Source: Spirochaeta sp. | GTDB taxonomy: Bacteria > Spirochaetota > Spirochaetia > DSM-2461 | NCBI GenBank assembly: GCA_030635565.1 | Contig: DAOVYP010000043.1 | Location: 1-10,866, forward strand | DNA length: 10,866 nucleotides | Reading direction: 5' to 3' | Part shown: positions 1-6,418 of the stretch, one piece after another | Layout of the letters: each line of letters opens with the position of its first letter | Numbering within the stretch: position 1 is the first letter of the stretch | Notes under the pieces: model-generated | Told to the model about the DNA's origin: nothing | The model's input: the letters and a program-made list of their open reading frames with translations, nothing else | Databases searched by the model: none | Program-made: the position numbers and the translations under genes

Positions 1-60
1 CCCGATGCCGTGGCGGAGATTCTTGCGGACGATCTGGACTTGGCCCTTTCCGCATCATAG
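1..60 (+). CDS. C-terminal tail of probable SufD/SufB-type Fe-S scaffold protein (partial)
   Basis: An open frame enters from the left edge and encodes 19 residues (PDAVAEILADDLDLALSAS) before TAG at 58-60. The acidic, helical tail has no diagnostic motif. The assignment rests on position: it ends 9 bases before a Rieske gene followed by sufS and sufU on the same strand, and the order sufB-sufD-(Rieske)-sufS-sufU is a known SUF arrangement. SufD is a subunit of the SufBCD scaffold on which clusters are assembled in the cytoplasm. It could equally be SufB or another SUF protein; the upstream sequence would settle this. Confidence 0.5.
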   Translation, partial: PDAVAEILADDLDLALSAS

Positions 61-69
61 GTTTGTAGT

Positions 70-402
70 ATGAGTAGATGGGTCAAAGCCGCTGAAGTAT
101 CCGATTTCGAGGGACTCCATCCCGATCAACCGTCAGTTGCAGTTGAGGTGGAGGGTTACGATATAGTGATCTTCAAGTTACGCGAAGGCTGGGCTGCACT
201 GGATGATACCTGTTCCCATGAGTTCTCCAAACTGTCCGAGGGCGAGGTATGGAACGACCGGGTGTACTGCGATAAGCACGGTTCCTCCTTCGACTGCCTT
301 TCCGGGGAGGTGAGGGGACTGCCGGCCACCGATGATGTCCAGGCATTTCCCGCAGAACAGCGGGGGGAAGATGTGTGGGTCGAACTCCCTGATTACACCT
401 GA
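70..402 (+). CDS. Small Rieske-type [2Fe-2S] ferredoxin in the SUF operon
   Basis: This 110-residue soluble protein has the full Rieske cluster-binding signature: C48-S-H50, then 16 residues, then C67-D-K-H70, so two Cys and two His ligate a [2Fe-2S] cluster. The size and the one-domain layout match ferredoxin subunits of non-haem oxygenases (NirD/BphF-like), not membrane-anchored bc1 Rieske proteins; no signal peptide or membrane segment is present. It starts 9 bases after the preceding stop, with only a weak AGGT at 59-62 as ribosome site, and is followed by sufS 26 bases downstream. No oxygenase or reductase partner is in view. The operon position suggests that it supplies electrons to, or receives a cluster from, the SUF machinery; that role is inferred. 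Confidence 0.9.
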   Translation: MSRWVKAAEVSDFEGLHPDQPSVAVEVEGYDIVIFKLREGWAALDDTCSHEFSKLSEGEVWNDRVYCDKHGSSFDCLSGEVRGLPATDDVQAFPAEQRGEDVWVELPDYT

Positions 403-428
403 GATGGCTGCGGCAAAGGATATGCTGA

Positions 429-1763
429 ATGACTGACGGGATCGTTCCTCGCACCTCTGGTACTCCGGTACGACCCTTGTTCACTGGCGCCCCGGCGACT
501 GATCCGCTTACAACACGCCCTCTTTCCGATCCCAGAGGCCCGTTGGGGGATGAGATCCGCAATGATTTTCCCCTCATCGTCTCCCACCCGGATCTGGCCT
601 ATCTGGACAGTGCCGCCACCAGCCAGAAACCCGAGGCGGTACTCACCGCAATAGACCTGTACTACCGGCAGGACAACGCCAACGTTCACCGTTCGCTCTA
701 CGATCTTGCCGAACGTTCCACCCTGGCCTTTGAGAATTCCCGAAGGACGGTGGAACACTATCTGAACGCGGCCTCCCACCGGGAAATAATCTTCACCCGG
801 GGAACCACCGAAGGGTTGAATCTCCTTGCGTGGTCTCTCACCGAACTCCTCGTGAAAGAGGGTGATATTCTTCTGGTAAGCGCCCTGGAGCATCATGCGA
901 ATTTCGTTCCATGGCAGCAGGCCGCCTTCCGCAAAGGCGCCGAACTGGTTCTCATTCCCGCCCTGAAAGACGGTACTCTGAATCTGGATTTTTTCAGGGA
1001 GCTTGAAGCAGACGGCCGGGCGGACAGGGTGAAAGTCGCGGCGGTGGCCCACATTTCCAACGCCTTCGGCACCGTCCATCCGGTGCGGGCGAGTTCAAAA
1101 TGGTGCCGGGAACGGGGAATCCCCCTGGTTCTCGATGCCGCCCAGTCCCTGCCCCATCTGCCCATCGATGCCCCGGCCACAGGAGCCGATTTCCTGGCTT
1201 TCAGCGGTCATAAGGTGTACGGTCCCATGGGTTCCGGCGTCGTCTGGGGCCGGGAGGAATGGCTGGAGAAAATGCCTCCCTGGCAGACCGGCGGCGAGAT
1301 GATTTCCATGGTGAAACCGGAAAAATCCACATGGAATGAGCTGCCGTATAAATTCGAGGCCGGCACACCGGATGTGGCCGCCGCCGTGGGACTGGCCGCC
1401 GCCTTGAACTGGATGAAGGAAACCGGAGTTGAGCGGCTTGAAGCCCGTGAACATGAATTGGAGCTTTACACATTCGAAAAACTCACGGCTATTGAAGGCC
1501 TCACCCTTTACGGTCCCGCCGATCCCTATCGGCGCCGCGGGGTGTTTTCCTTCAATCTCGACGGCATCCACAGCCATGACGTTGCCCAGTATCTGGACAA
1601 GGCCGGTGTGGCAATCCGTTCCGGCCATCACTGCGCCCAGCCGGCCATGCGTCTGATGGGTATACCATCAACAGCCAGGGCTTCACTGGCCCCGTATAAT
1701 ATTCAGGCAGATATCGATCACCTTGTGGAAGGCGTCACCGGCGTGCAGGAGTACTTCAAATGA
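429..1763 (+). CDS. sufS: Cysteine desulfurase SufS (group II, PLP-dependent)
   Basis: SufS removes sulphur from L-cysteine using pyridoxal phosphate, giving alanine and an enzyme persulphide that is passed on for Fe-S assembly in the cytoplasm. Visible landmarks are the N-terminal YLDSAATSQKP segment, the NVHRS region, the histidine-rich ALEHHANFVPW, the cofactor aspartate in VLDAAQS, the PLP-binding lysine K262 in FSGHKVYGP, and the persulphide cysteine C402 in RSGHHCAQP, as in group II desulfurases. At 444 residues it is about 40 longer than the usual ~406. The excess is a Pro/Thr/Ser-rich N-terminus of some 38 residues. The chosen ATG has AAAGGA at 415-420, 8 bases upstream; an alternative TTG at 543 would give the usual length. 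Its stop overlaps the sufU start. Confidence 0.96.
   Translation: MTDGIVPRTSGTPVRPLFTGAPATDPLTTRPLSDPRGPLGDEIRNDFPLIVSHPDLAYLDSAATSQKPEAVLTAIDLYYRQDNANVHRSLYDLAERSTLAFENSRRTVEHYLNAASHREIIFTRGTTEGLNLLAWSLTELLVKEGDILLVSALEHHANFVPWQQAAFRKGAELVLIPALKDGTLNLDFFRELEADGRADRVKVAAVAHISNAFGTVHPVRASSKWCRERGIPLVLDAAQSLPHLPIDAPATGADFLAFSGHKVYGPMGSGVVWGREEWLEKMPPWQTGGEMISMVKPEKSTWNELPYKFEAGTPDVAAAVGLAAALNWMKETGVERLEAREHELELYTFEKLTAIEGLTLYGPADPYRRRGVFSFNLDGIHSHDVAQYLDKAGVAIRSGHHCAQPAMRLMGIPSTARASLAPYNIQADIDHLVEGVTGVQEYFK
1747..1762 (+). promoter_or_regulatory. sufU ribosome site and ATGA start-stop overlap
   Basis: AGGAG at 1747-1751 lies within the last sufS codons, 8 bases before the sufU ATG at 1760. The ATG shares bases with the sufS TGA (1761-1763). 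This supports the start at 1760 over the internal ATG at 1775 and points to translational coupling, which would keep SufS and SufU in step. Confidence 0.7.
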
Positions 1764-2203
1764 TTCGTGAGAACATGGGAGATCTGGACGATCTTTACAT
1801 GGAGATTATCCTCGATCACTACAAATCCCCGAGGAACAAAGCCGATCTGTCCCATATCGACAATGACAATATGCACGAGAATCCCTCCTGCGGAGATTCC
1901 TTGAAACTGGAAATACTCATGGGAGATGACGGCCGTATCGATTCAGTCCGGTTCGACGGTCACGGCTGTGCAATCAGCACCGCCTCGGCCTCGTTGATGA
2001 CCGAGCGCCTTCCCGGCAAGACCCCGGAGGAAGCCCGCTCATTCATCGAGGTATTTCTCAAAGTTCTGCGGGGCGAGGAACCGGCCGAACGCCTGGAGGA
2101 ATGGGGCGATCTGGCGGTTCTGGGAGGTGTCGTTAAATTTCCCATGCGGGTGAAATGCGCCACCCTGGCATGGCATGCGTTGGAGAAATCTCTGGAGGAT
2201 TGA
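1760..2203 (+). CDS. sufU: SufU, zinc-dependent sulphur acceptor for SufS
   Basis: This 147-residue IscU-fold protein is of the SufU type. In well-studied Gram-positive homologues SufU binds zinc and accepts persulphide sulphur from SufS, rather than acting as a scaffold. The ligand set is intact: C44 and D46 in NPSCGD, C70 in GHGCAIS, and C133 in RVKCATLAWHAL. The roughly 60-residue spacing from C70 to C133 contains the extra loop that separates SufU from IscU. The hallmark N-terminal YMEIILDHYKSPRN is present. It is the last gene of the operon; its stop is only 14 bases from the convergent transporter end, and no obvious terminator hairpin lies between them. Confidence 0.95.
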   Translation: MIRENMGDLDDLYMEIILDHYKSPRNKADLSHIDNDNMHENPSCGDSLKLEILMGDDGRIDSVRFDGHGCAISTASASLMTERLPGKTPEEARSFIEVFLKVLRGEEPAERLEEWGDLAVLGGVVKFPMRVKCATLAWHALEKSLED

Positions 2204-2217
2204 GAGACCACCCGGAA

Positions 2218-3390
2218 CTAATTCAGATAAGGTTTTCCCCTCTTTCTCTTCGGCAGCATTATTGCGAAAGGAATTGCCAGTAAAGCTAACAAACCGCTGA
2301 TCAGATAGGTGATATCCATTCCGAGTAAATCGGAAAGAAATCCAACCAGCAGCAGCATCAATGAGTTAAGGCCGAAGTTGATTGTCATGTAAATACCATT
2401 GACAAAAGCCCGGTGTTCAGTATCAAGTTCCTGCACAATCGCCAGCATTACAGGACCCGGGGCAACAAGGAAAAATCCTGTAAGAATCAGGATGGGGAAA
2501 GTTAATATTCCCTCTGAATGAAGAAAAAGCCACATCAGTACAGGCGAAACGGCTGCAATAATAACCATAGCCCTTCGACGGCCTACACGGTCAGATAAAA
2601 TTCCTGCGCTCAAAGTGCCGATGACGCCGGCAAACTGTATTACCGATAAAGCAATCCCCGAAAACCACAAAGAATTCCCTTTGTCGGTAAGGTAAACAGA
2701 AAGATATAAAGTCAAGGCGGATTTCATTGCACCGCGAAAAAAGATGATCATTCCAAGAACAAGAAAGGTCGGTAAAAATTTTTTGTAAGTCGATGTGTAA
2801 CTGATATGTGATTTGTCTTTCTGGAAATCTTCCCTCAGGTCGATATCTTTTAATTTGAAAAACAGGATGACGGTAGCTGTTAATCCCAAAGGGATAAGCC
2901 TGTAACTGCCTTCCAGTCCCCAGTGTGTAACGGCAGCAACGATGATGAGCGGGCCCAGCGTTCTGGCCATTTCGCCCCCAACCATGTAGAAGCTCATTCC
3001 CATGCCCAGCTTATTACCTGATATATGGCCAATCATTACCGGTGAGGGGACATGAAACAGGGTGGAACTTATCCCCGCTGTAAAAAGAAGAACAGCCAGC
3101 ATCAGATAGCTCGGTGCCAACCCGATCAGGCTCATGGAAATGGTTGTAATTGCCGGGGCAAAAATAACGAAATATCGTACCTTCATTTTGTCTGCAAGGA
3201 TGCCTACCAGGGGATTGAAAAGTGATGGAGCCTTTTGAATCACAGAAAGCAGTCCTGCCATGGAAAGGCTTATCCCGAGTTTTTCAACAATGAGGGGGAG
3301 GATGGGCGCCAGGAAAGAGGCGTATATATCATGTGCCATATGTGCCAGGCTGATTGAGACCACATCCCCTGACCGGAACTTTTCATCCAT
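2218..3390 (-). CDS. Major facilitator superfamily transporter, fosmidomycin-resistance (Fsr)-like
   Basis: This 390-residue inner-membrane protein has about 12 hydrophobic segments, the usual MFS size. The start HMAHDIYASFLAPILPLIVEKLG, the AGLLSVIQ stretch, the FHVPSPVMIGH segment of helix 4 and the GMSFYMVGGEMARTLGPLI segment resemble the Fsr group of proton-driven efflux pumps. ILADKMKVR and ILSDRVGRRR fit the MFS loop 2-3 and 8-9 motif (GxxxDRxGRR). The substrate cannot be read from the sequence. The ATG at 3390 is preceded on its strand by GGTGAT (3396-3401) at 5 bases. The gene faces the SUF operon and is alone on its strand here. It is visibly richer in A+T than the SUF genes, so acquisition by transfer is possible. 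Confidence 0.85.
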   Translation of the reverse strand: MDEKFRSGDVVSISLAHMAHDIYASFLAPILPLIVEKLGISLSMAGLLSVIQKAPSLFNPLVGILADKMKVRYFVIFAPAITTISMSLIGLAPSYLMLAVLLFTAGISSTLFHVPSPVMIGHISGNKLGMGMSFYMVGGEMARTLGPLIIVAAVTHWGLEGSYRLIPLGLTATVILFFKLKDIDLREDFQKDKSHISYTSTYKKFLPTFLVLGMIIFFRGAMKSALTLYLSVYLTDKGNSLWFSGIALSVIQFAGVIGTLSAGILSDRVGRRRAMVIIAAVSPVLMWLFLHSEGILTFPILILTGFFLVAPGPVMLAIVQELDTEHRAFVNGIYMTINFGLNSLMLLLVGFLSDLLGMDITYLISGLLALLAIPFAIMLPKRKRGKPYLN

Positions 3391-3629
3391 GCATGATCAC
3401 CATCTCATGTAAATGTGAGGAAAGTTATCATGCCGCACATCAATAATCAATGTCGTTCAGTTTCCCCTGCCTGCTCCACATCGGGCCCACCAGCCGGAAG
3501 ATTTCATGCCAATCGAGATACCCTTCAATTTTCATTCGATCGGCTTTGCGAGGAGCAAGGCTGCACTCTCAGCTCCGTGGATTCCCGCCGGTATTTCCAT
3601 TATAATTAAGTCAGGTTCATGGGTATGTC
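3391..3629. other. Divergent intergenic region with a short minus-strand open fragment
   Basis: This gap separates two divergently transcribed genes and should hold both promoters. TATAAT at 3601-3606 is a perfect -10 for the rightward gene, but no good -35 stands 16-18 bases upstream. On the minus strand, 3571 to 3440 is open for 42 codons and includes an ATG at 3535 that encodes MKIEGYLDWHEIFRLVGPMW and 11 further residues before TGA. It is not recognised and may be a gene fragment or chance. A 64-codon plus-strand frame at 3415-3609 has no protein-like features. Confidence 0.35.
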
Positions 3630-3633
3630 ATGA
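3601..3633 (+). promoter_or_regulatory. Possible -10 element and tiny leader ORF upstream of the putative beta-barrel gene
   Basis: TATAAT at 3601-3606 would give a transcript start near 3613, leaving a leader of under 20 bases before the ATG at 3630. Within it ATG-GGT-ATG-TCA-TGA (3619-3633) encodes MGMS, and its TGA overlaps the main ATG in an ATGA. No strong Shine-Dalgarno precedes either start. The -35 is poor, so the promoter call is tentative. Confidence 0.35.
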
Positions 3634-4745
3634 AACAGAATGATCGGGAACTAAGGCTTTATTACCGGAGACACTTTCCTTCACTCATAACTTTCTTATT
3701 TCTGGTAATACTGCCGTTGGCCGCCTTCAGTGAGAGCGAGATATACGAGATACGCGAGATACCGAAGCCGTTCGTGGAGCGTAGGGAGGAAATTCTCGTA
3801 GGGGATTTGGAGAATATCTATCAGGAGCTATCACCTTATCAACGTTGGCTGCTTATGTACTGGCAGGGGAAATATGCCCCCCTGCTGGACTGGGACGGAG
3901 TATATGCTGAATACGAGACCTGGATTTCCCGCGGTTCGCCTGTCTATGTAAATCTCACCGAACTGTTCGCCGAATCAGGATATTTCTATCTGGATGATCT
4001 TCGACGGAAGATTAAGGATACGGATTTCGCTCCCAACGAAAAGGCGTATCTGGATATTCTTCTTCAGTTCCTGTTGGACGAGAACTCAGCCTTGGATTCG
4101 TCCGGGAGCGAATGGCCAATCTACCTGCTCGCGGAGGATTTCCTTACGGAGTTTCCTGATTCGCCCTATCGGCCCCTCGTACAGGATGTCATCCTTCAGA
4201 AACAAAAGCCGAGTCCATTGTCCTTAGGTGTCTCCCTGATATTGGGAATGAATATTCCCTTTGGAAATATCGCTGACTATACCGGTCTCCCCTTTTTTCT
4301 CATAGGTATTGATTTTCCGATAACTTATCACCGTTTCGTGTTCACGCTCTCAATATTAGGATCAATCGGGCCAATCACCGACTCCATAACATATGGGGGT
4401 ACTGAATGGTATGATACCCTCGGAATGCTCATGTGGGATTTCTCCCTTGGCTATAGAATCCACCCAACCAGAGATTTTGCCGTGACACCCAGGATAGGAA
4501 TCGGAGGCACGCGCCTGAAATTTATGAATTGGGATCCAGACGAAAGCCTGCGCACCGATCAAAGGACAACCTTTTCCTTCGGGGTCGCCCTGGAGTTCTT
4601 CAATTATAATCCATTTTCCGGATCGTTAGGAAAGTGGGCATTAGCTGTAGACTACCGCCACATCCCCGAAGCCTGGGACAACGATCTGACAGGGTCCGGG
4701 CTCCTGGTCTTAGTGTCCTTAGGAACCACAGGATTCTCATTTTGA
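3630..4745 (+). CDS. Secreted protein of unknown function with putative C-terminal outer-membrane beta-barrel
   Basis: This 371-residue protein is not recognised by name. A basic N-terminus is followed by a hydrophobic stretch (LITFLFLVILPLAAFS, residues ~19-34) that reads as a Sec signal peptide with possible cleavage after AFS. Residues ~45-190 are rich in Trp, Tyr, Leu and acidic residues and look helical, somewhat like a TPR-type domain (YLLAEDFLTEFPDSPYRPLV). Residues ~195-371 alternate polar and hydrophobic residues with many aromatics and glycines, and the chain ends in GTTGFSF with a terminal Phe, as is typical of outer-membrane beta-barrel proteins. Only about 8 strands fit. There is no co-oriented partner nearby. 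Signal peptide and barrel are inferred from composition; the function is unknown. Confidence 0.7.
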   Translation: MKQNDRELRLYYRRHFPSLITFLFLVILPLAAFSESEIYEIREIPKPFVERREEILVGDLENIYQELSPYQRWLLMYWQGKYAPLLDWDGVYAEYETWISRGSPVYVNLTELFAESGYFYLDDLRRKIKDTDFAPNEKAYLDILLQFLLDENSALDSSGSEWPIYLLAEDFLTEFPDSPYRPLVQDVILQKQKPSPLSLGVSLILGMNIPFGNIADYTGLPFFLIGIDFPITYHRFVFTLSILGSIGPITDSITYGGTEWYDTLGMLMWDFSLGYRIHPTRDFAVTPRIGIGGTRLKFMNWDPDESLRTDQRTTFSFGVALEFFNYNPFSGSLGKWALAVDYRHIPEAWDNDLTGSGLLVLVSLGTTGFSF

Positions 4746-4892
4746 GAAGCATTTTTCTGGATTCCGACGAAGTTATATACTATTGTCAATAATGACCGGG
4801 TGAGTTACTTTTTCGTCTTCAGGGGGCCCGGGAATTCGTCTGCTCTTATTGCATCCCGGGATTCCTGAACGAACTCTCAGGTCTGTGAACTG
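4746..4892. other. Intergenic DNA between the putative beta-barrel gene and the insertion sequence
   Basis: No gene is visible here. A 7-base inverted repeat CCCGGGA/TCCCGGG (4827-4833 and 4854-4860, 20-base loop) could fold but lacks a T-run, so it is not a convincing terminator. Before the IS arrived, this DNA joined the region at 6365 directly, so it probably belongs to the upstream region of the VWA gene. Confidence 0.4.
4886..4892 (+). repeat. Left target-site duplication of the insertion sequence
   Basis: TGAACTG here is repeated exactly at 6358-6364, directly outside the two inverted repeats. The identity extends one base on each side (GTGAACTGC at 4885-4893 and 6357-6365), so the duplication is 7 to 9 bases depending on where the IS edge is placed. 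Confidence 0.85.
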
Positions 4893-4910
4893 CCAGCAAT
4901 TCTCAAAGTA
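4893..4910 (+). repeat. Left terminal inverted repeat of the insertion sequence
   Basis: CCAGCAATTCTCAAAGTA pairs with the right end at 6340-6357; the mismatches are the CA/TG at positions 5-6. Read outward on the minus strand it contains TTGAGA, a -35-like hexamer, but no matching -10 lies beyond it on this side. Confidence 0.88.
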
Positions 4911-4943
4911 ACACCCTTTCAGCCAACCCTCGAGTAATTCCGC

Positions 4944-6257
4944 CTACCCGCCGGGGATTGGCAGATCCAGCCCTTTGAGCATGAATACCATAAGGTCAGT
5001 CCAGTGTTTGAATACCATGTAACGGGTCAGGGCCCGTATATCATTAAAGAAAATCTTTCTGGCACCCACTGTTTTTCTCAGCAGCCGATAGGATGCATCA
5101 TAAAGCTCCAATACCGTATGAAAGAGAAAAGAAAGGATATTTAACGTTACCAACAGATTCGCCAGATGCTTTTTACCATGGCCGAAATTATGCTCCAGAT
5201 TGTATCCATTGGTTTTCAGTGTTTTATTGTGCTCATTCTCAATCTTCCAGCGGGAGCGTCCTGCTTTGACGATTTCCATTACATTTTCAGCACTGATGTC
5301 ATGATCGGTGACATAAGCAAAGCGCCCGGTGGTTTTTCCACTCTGATTCTGAATCTCAAGCTCACACCAGTTCACCTTCATTGAATCCTCGGTATCCCTA
5401 AGTGGAACATCATTGAAGTACCTGTAAATATGGGTTTTCCGTTCTTTGCCGTTCCATACTTTTCGCGCCATAGTGAAAAGATCTTTCCCCTCTTCTCCAT
5501 CTTCTACCCACTGATAGAGAGCTTTATGGGACGTCTTCTTACAGGTTAAAAGGAAGTGGAATCCATTCTCCCTTGCCTCTGTGCAAAATGGATTTCTTGC
5601 GTAAATATCATCTCCAAGAAGAGTTACTCCCATTTCTGAATACTTATAGCCGTTACCTTTGAGCCACCGTTTGGCTGCGTTGATTTCACAATCCTGTTTC
5701 TCACTACCATCCTGGGGGATAATAAACTCAGGCTCAACCGAGAGGACATGGCTGCTTTGAGGGTGGACCAATACCGGGGTGATTGCATGATGATACCAGG
5801 TGCGCCGCCCATCATTATGGTCCTTGAATGAGCATTCTTCGCAGTGAATATTATCGGAACTATGAAACCAGGTTCCATCAAGGGCTATCAGGTATGTGTC
5901 GTTTATCGACCGATATTTTTCTTTGATTTCCTGTGAAAGCAATTGATCATGAATATTGGAAAATACACTATAGCAGTACTCCGGAGATACAGGGTCCAGA
6001 AGAGTTCTGATACTATTATCTGTTGGTATATTATGGGATCCAAAGAGTGTTCGGACATTGTTGTTTCCTCTCTCTTGTTCCATCATTTTCTGGTGAGAAA
6101 GAAAGGATGGGGACTGCATGAAAAACACCGAGAATGCACTTAATGCGGCATCCTTTATCGAGTACACACAGTTATCTCCGCTGCGAATATCGGGAAATGT
6201 TCCGATTGCTGCCTTGAGATAGCTCATTAATTGTGCAAAGGTCCCCTCCCTGTGCAT
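4944..6257 (-). CDS. DDE transposase of the insertion sequence (IS4/ISNCY-like)
   Basis: This 437-residue transposase is predicted to cut and join the element's ends through a DDE metal-binding triad. The likely catalytic residues are D127 in LIALDGTWF, D216 or D217 in LLGDDIYAR, and E340 in GRSRWKIENEH, a version of the Y-(2)-R-(3)-E-(6)-K signature with K346 in KTLKTNGYNLEH. A His/Cys cluster (HCEEC, then YHHAITPVLVHP) follows the first aspartate, as in a group of IS elements often filed as ISNCY. The frame is intact. The ATG at 6257 has no clear ribosome site; ATG at 6227 is an alternative that follows GGGAGGGG at 15 bases. TATAAC on the minus strand (6284-6289) may be part of its promoter. 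Confidence 0.92.
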   Translation of the reverse strand: MHREGTFAQLMSYLKAAIGTFPDIRSGDNCVYSIKDAALSAFSVFFMQSPSFLSHQKMMEQERGNNNVRTLFGSHNIPTDNSIRTLLDPVSPEYCYSVFSNIHDQLLSQEIKEKYRSINDTYLIALDGTWFHSSDNIHCEECSFKDHNDGRRTWYHHAITPVLVHPQSSHVLSVEPEFIIPQDGSEKQDCEINAAKRWLKGNGYKYSEMGVTLLGDDIYARNPFCTEARENGFHFLLTCKKTSHKALYQWVEDGEEGKDLFTMARKVWNGKERKTHIYRYFNDVPLRDTEDSMKVNWCELEIQNQSGKTTGRFAYVTDHDISAENVMEIVKAGRSRWKIENEHNKTLKTNGYNLEHNFGHGKKHLANLLVTLNILSFLFHTVLELYDASYRLLRKTVGARKIFFNDIRALTRYMVFKHWTDLMVFMLKGLDLPIPGG

Positions 6258-6339
6258 GGATACAGTGTAGAAAGCTCTGCAAAGTTATAATACTTATCAC
6301 TTGTTAGTTGCTTTTAGTGGTGTTTCTCTGGTTTCTCGC

Positions 6340-6357
6340 TACTTTGAGAATCACTGG
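6340..6357 (-). repeat. Right terminal inverted repeat of the insertion sequence
   Basis: Read on the minus strand this is CCAGTGATTCTCAAAGTA, matching the left end at 16 of 18 positions. On the plus strand it contains TTGAGA (6344-6349), directed outward toward the VWA gene. Confidence 0.88.
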
Positions 6358-6371
6358 TGAACTGCTATAAC
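6344..6371 (+). promoter_or_regulatory. Possible hybrid promoter: -35 in IS end, extended -10 in flank
   Basis: TTGAGA (6344-6349, 5/6 to TTGACA) lies in the IS inverted repeat. TATAAC (6366-6371, 5/6 to TATAAT) lies in the flanking DNA, 16 bases away. TG at 6363-6364 makes an extended -10 (TGCTATAAC). Transcription would start near 6378 and reach the VWA start codon at 6419. In the reconstructed pre-insertion site the bases at -35 (around AACTCT) match poorly, so the IS could have strengthened a native extended -10 promoter. Confidence 0.5.
6358..6364 (+). repeat. Right target-site duplication of the insertion sequence
   Basis: TGAACTG is an exact copy of 4886-4892 directly outside the right inverted repeat. 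Its last two bases supply the TG of the extended -10 element. Confidence 0.85.
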
Positions 6372-6418
6372 CATTGACATCTCTCTGCCCGTGTCCGGAT
6401 GGCCGATTGGAGGTGTAC

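Larger units (their letters stand above)
4893..6357 (-). mobile_element. Complete insertion sequence, IS4/ISNCY-like, about 1465 bases
   Basis: The element carries one transposase gene on the minus strand, bounded by 18-base imperfect terminal inverted repeats: CCAGCAATTCTCAAAGTA at 4893-4910 and the complement of CCAGTGATTCTCAAAGTA at 6340-6357, with 16 of 18 positions identical. It is flanked by the direct repeat TGAACTG. If the edges are taken one base further in (CAG...CTG), the length is 1463 and the duplication 9 bases. Intact ends, intact duplication and an uninterrupted transposase point to a recent, possibly still active insertion. It has fewer G+C than its right flank. The exact family is inferred from transposase motifs, not from a database match. 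Confidence 0.9.

Noticed and set aside
1095..1631. Long minus-strand frames across sufS (also 393-1079)
   Set aside because: They are shadows of the high-GC sufS reading frame and carry no recognisable motif.
3415..3609. 64-codon plus-strand frame in the divergent gap
   Set aside because: No ribosome site, no protein-like pattern, and it occupies a region that should hold the promoters of two divergent genes.
4827..4860. CCCGGGA/TCCCGGG inverted repeat as a terminator for the putative beta-barrel gene
   Set aside because: The 20-base loop is long, each arm is itself palindromic, and no T-run follows.
6374..6418. Upstream TTG start for the VWA gene, and TTGACA at 6374-6379 as a -35
   Set aside because: The ATG at 6419 has a proper GGAGG and begins a signal peptide; a TTG start would add 15 non-signal residues. 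No -10 follows the TTGACA at the right distance.
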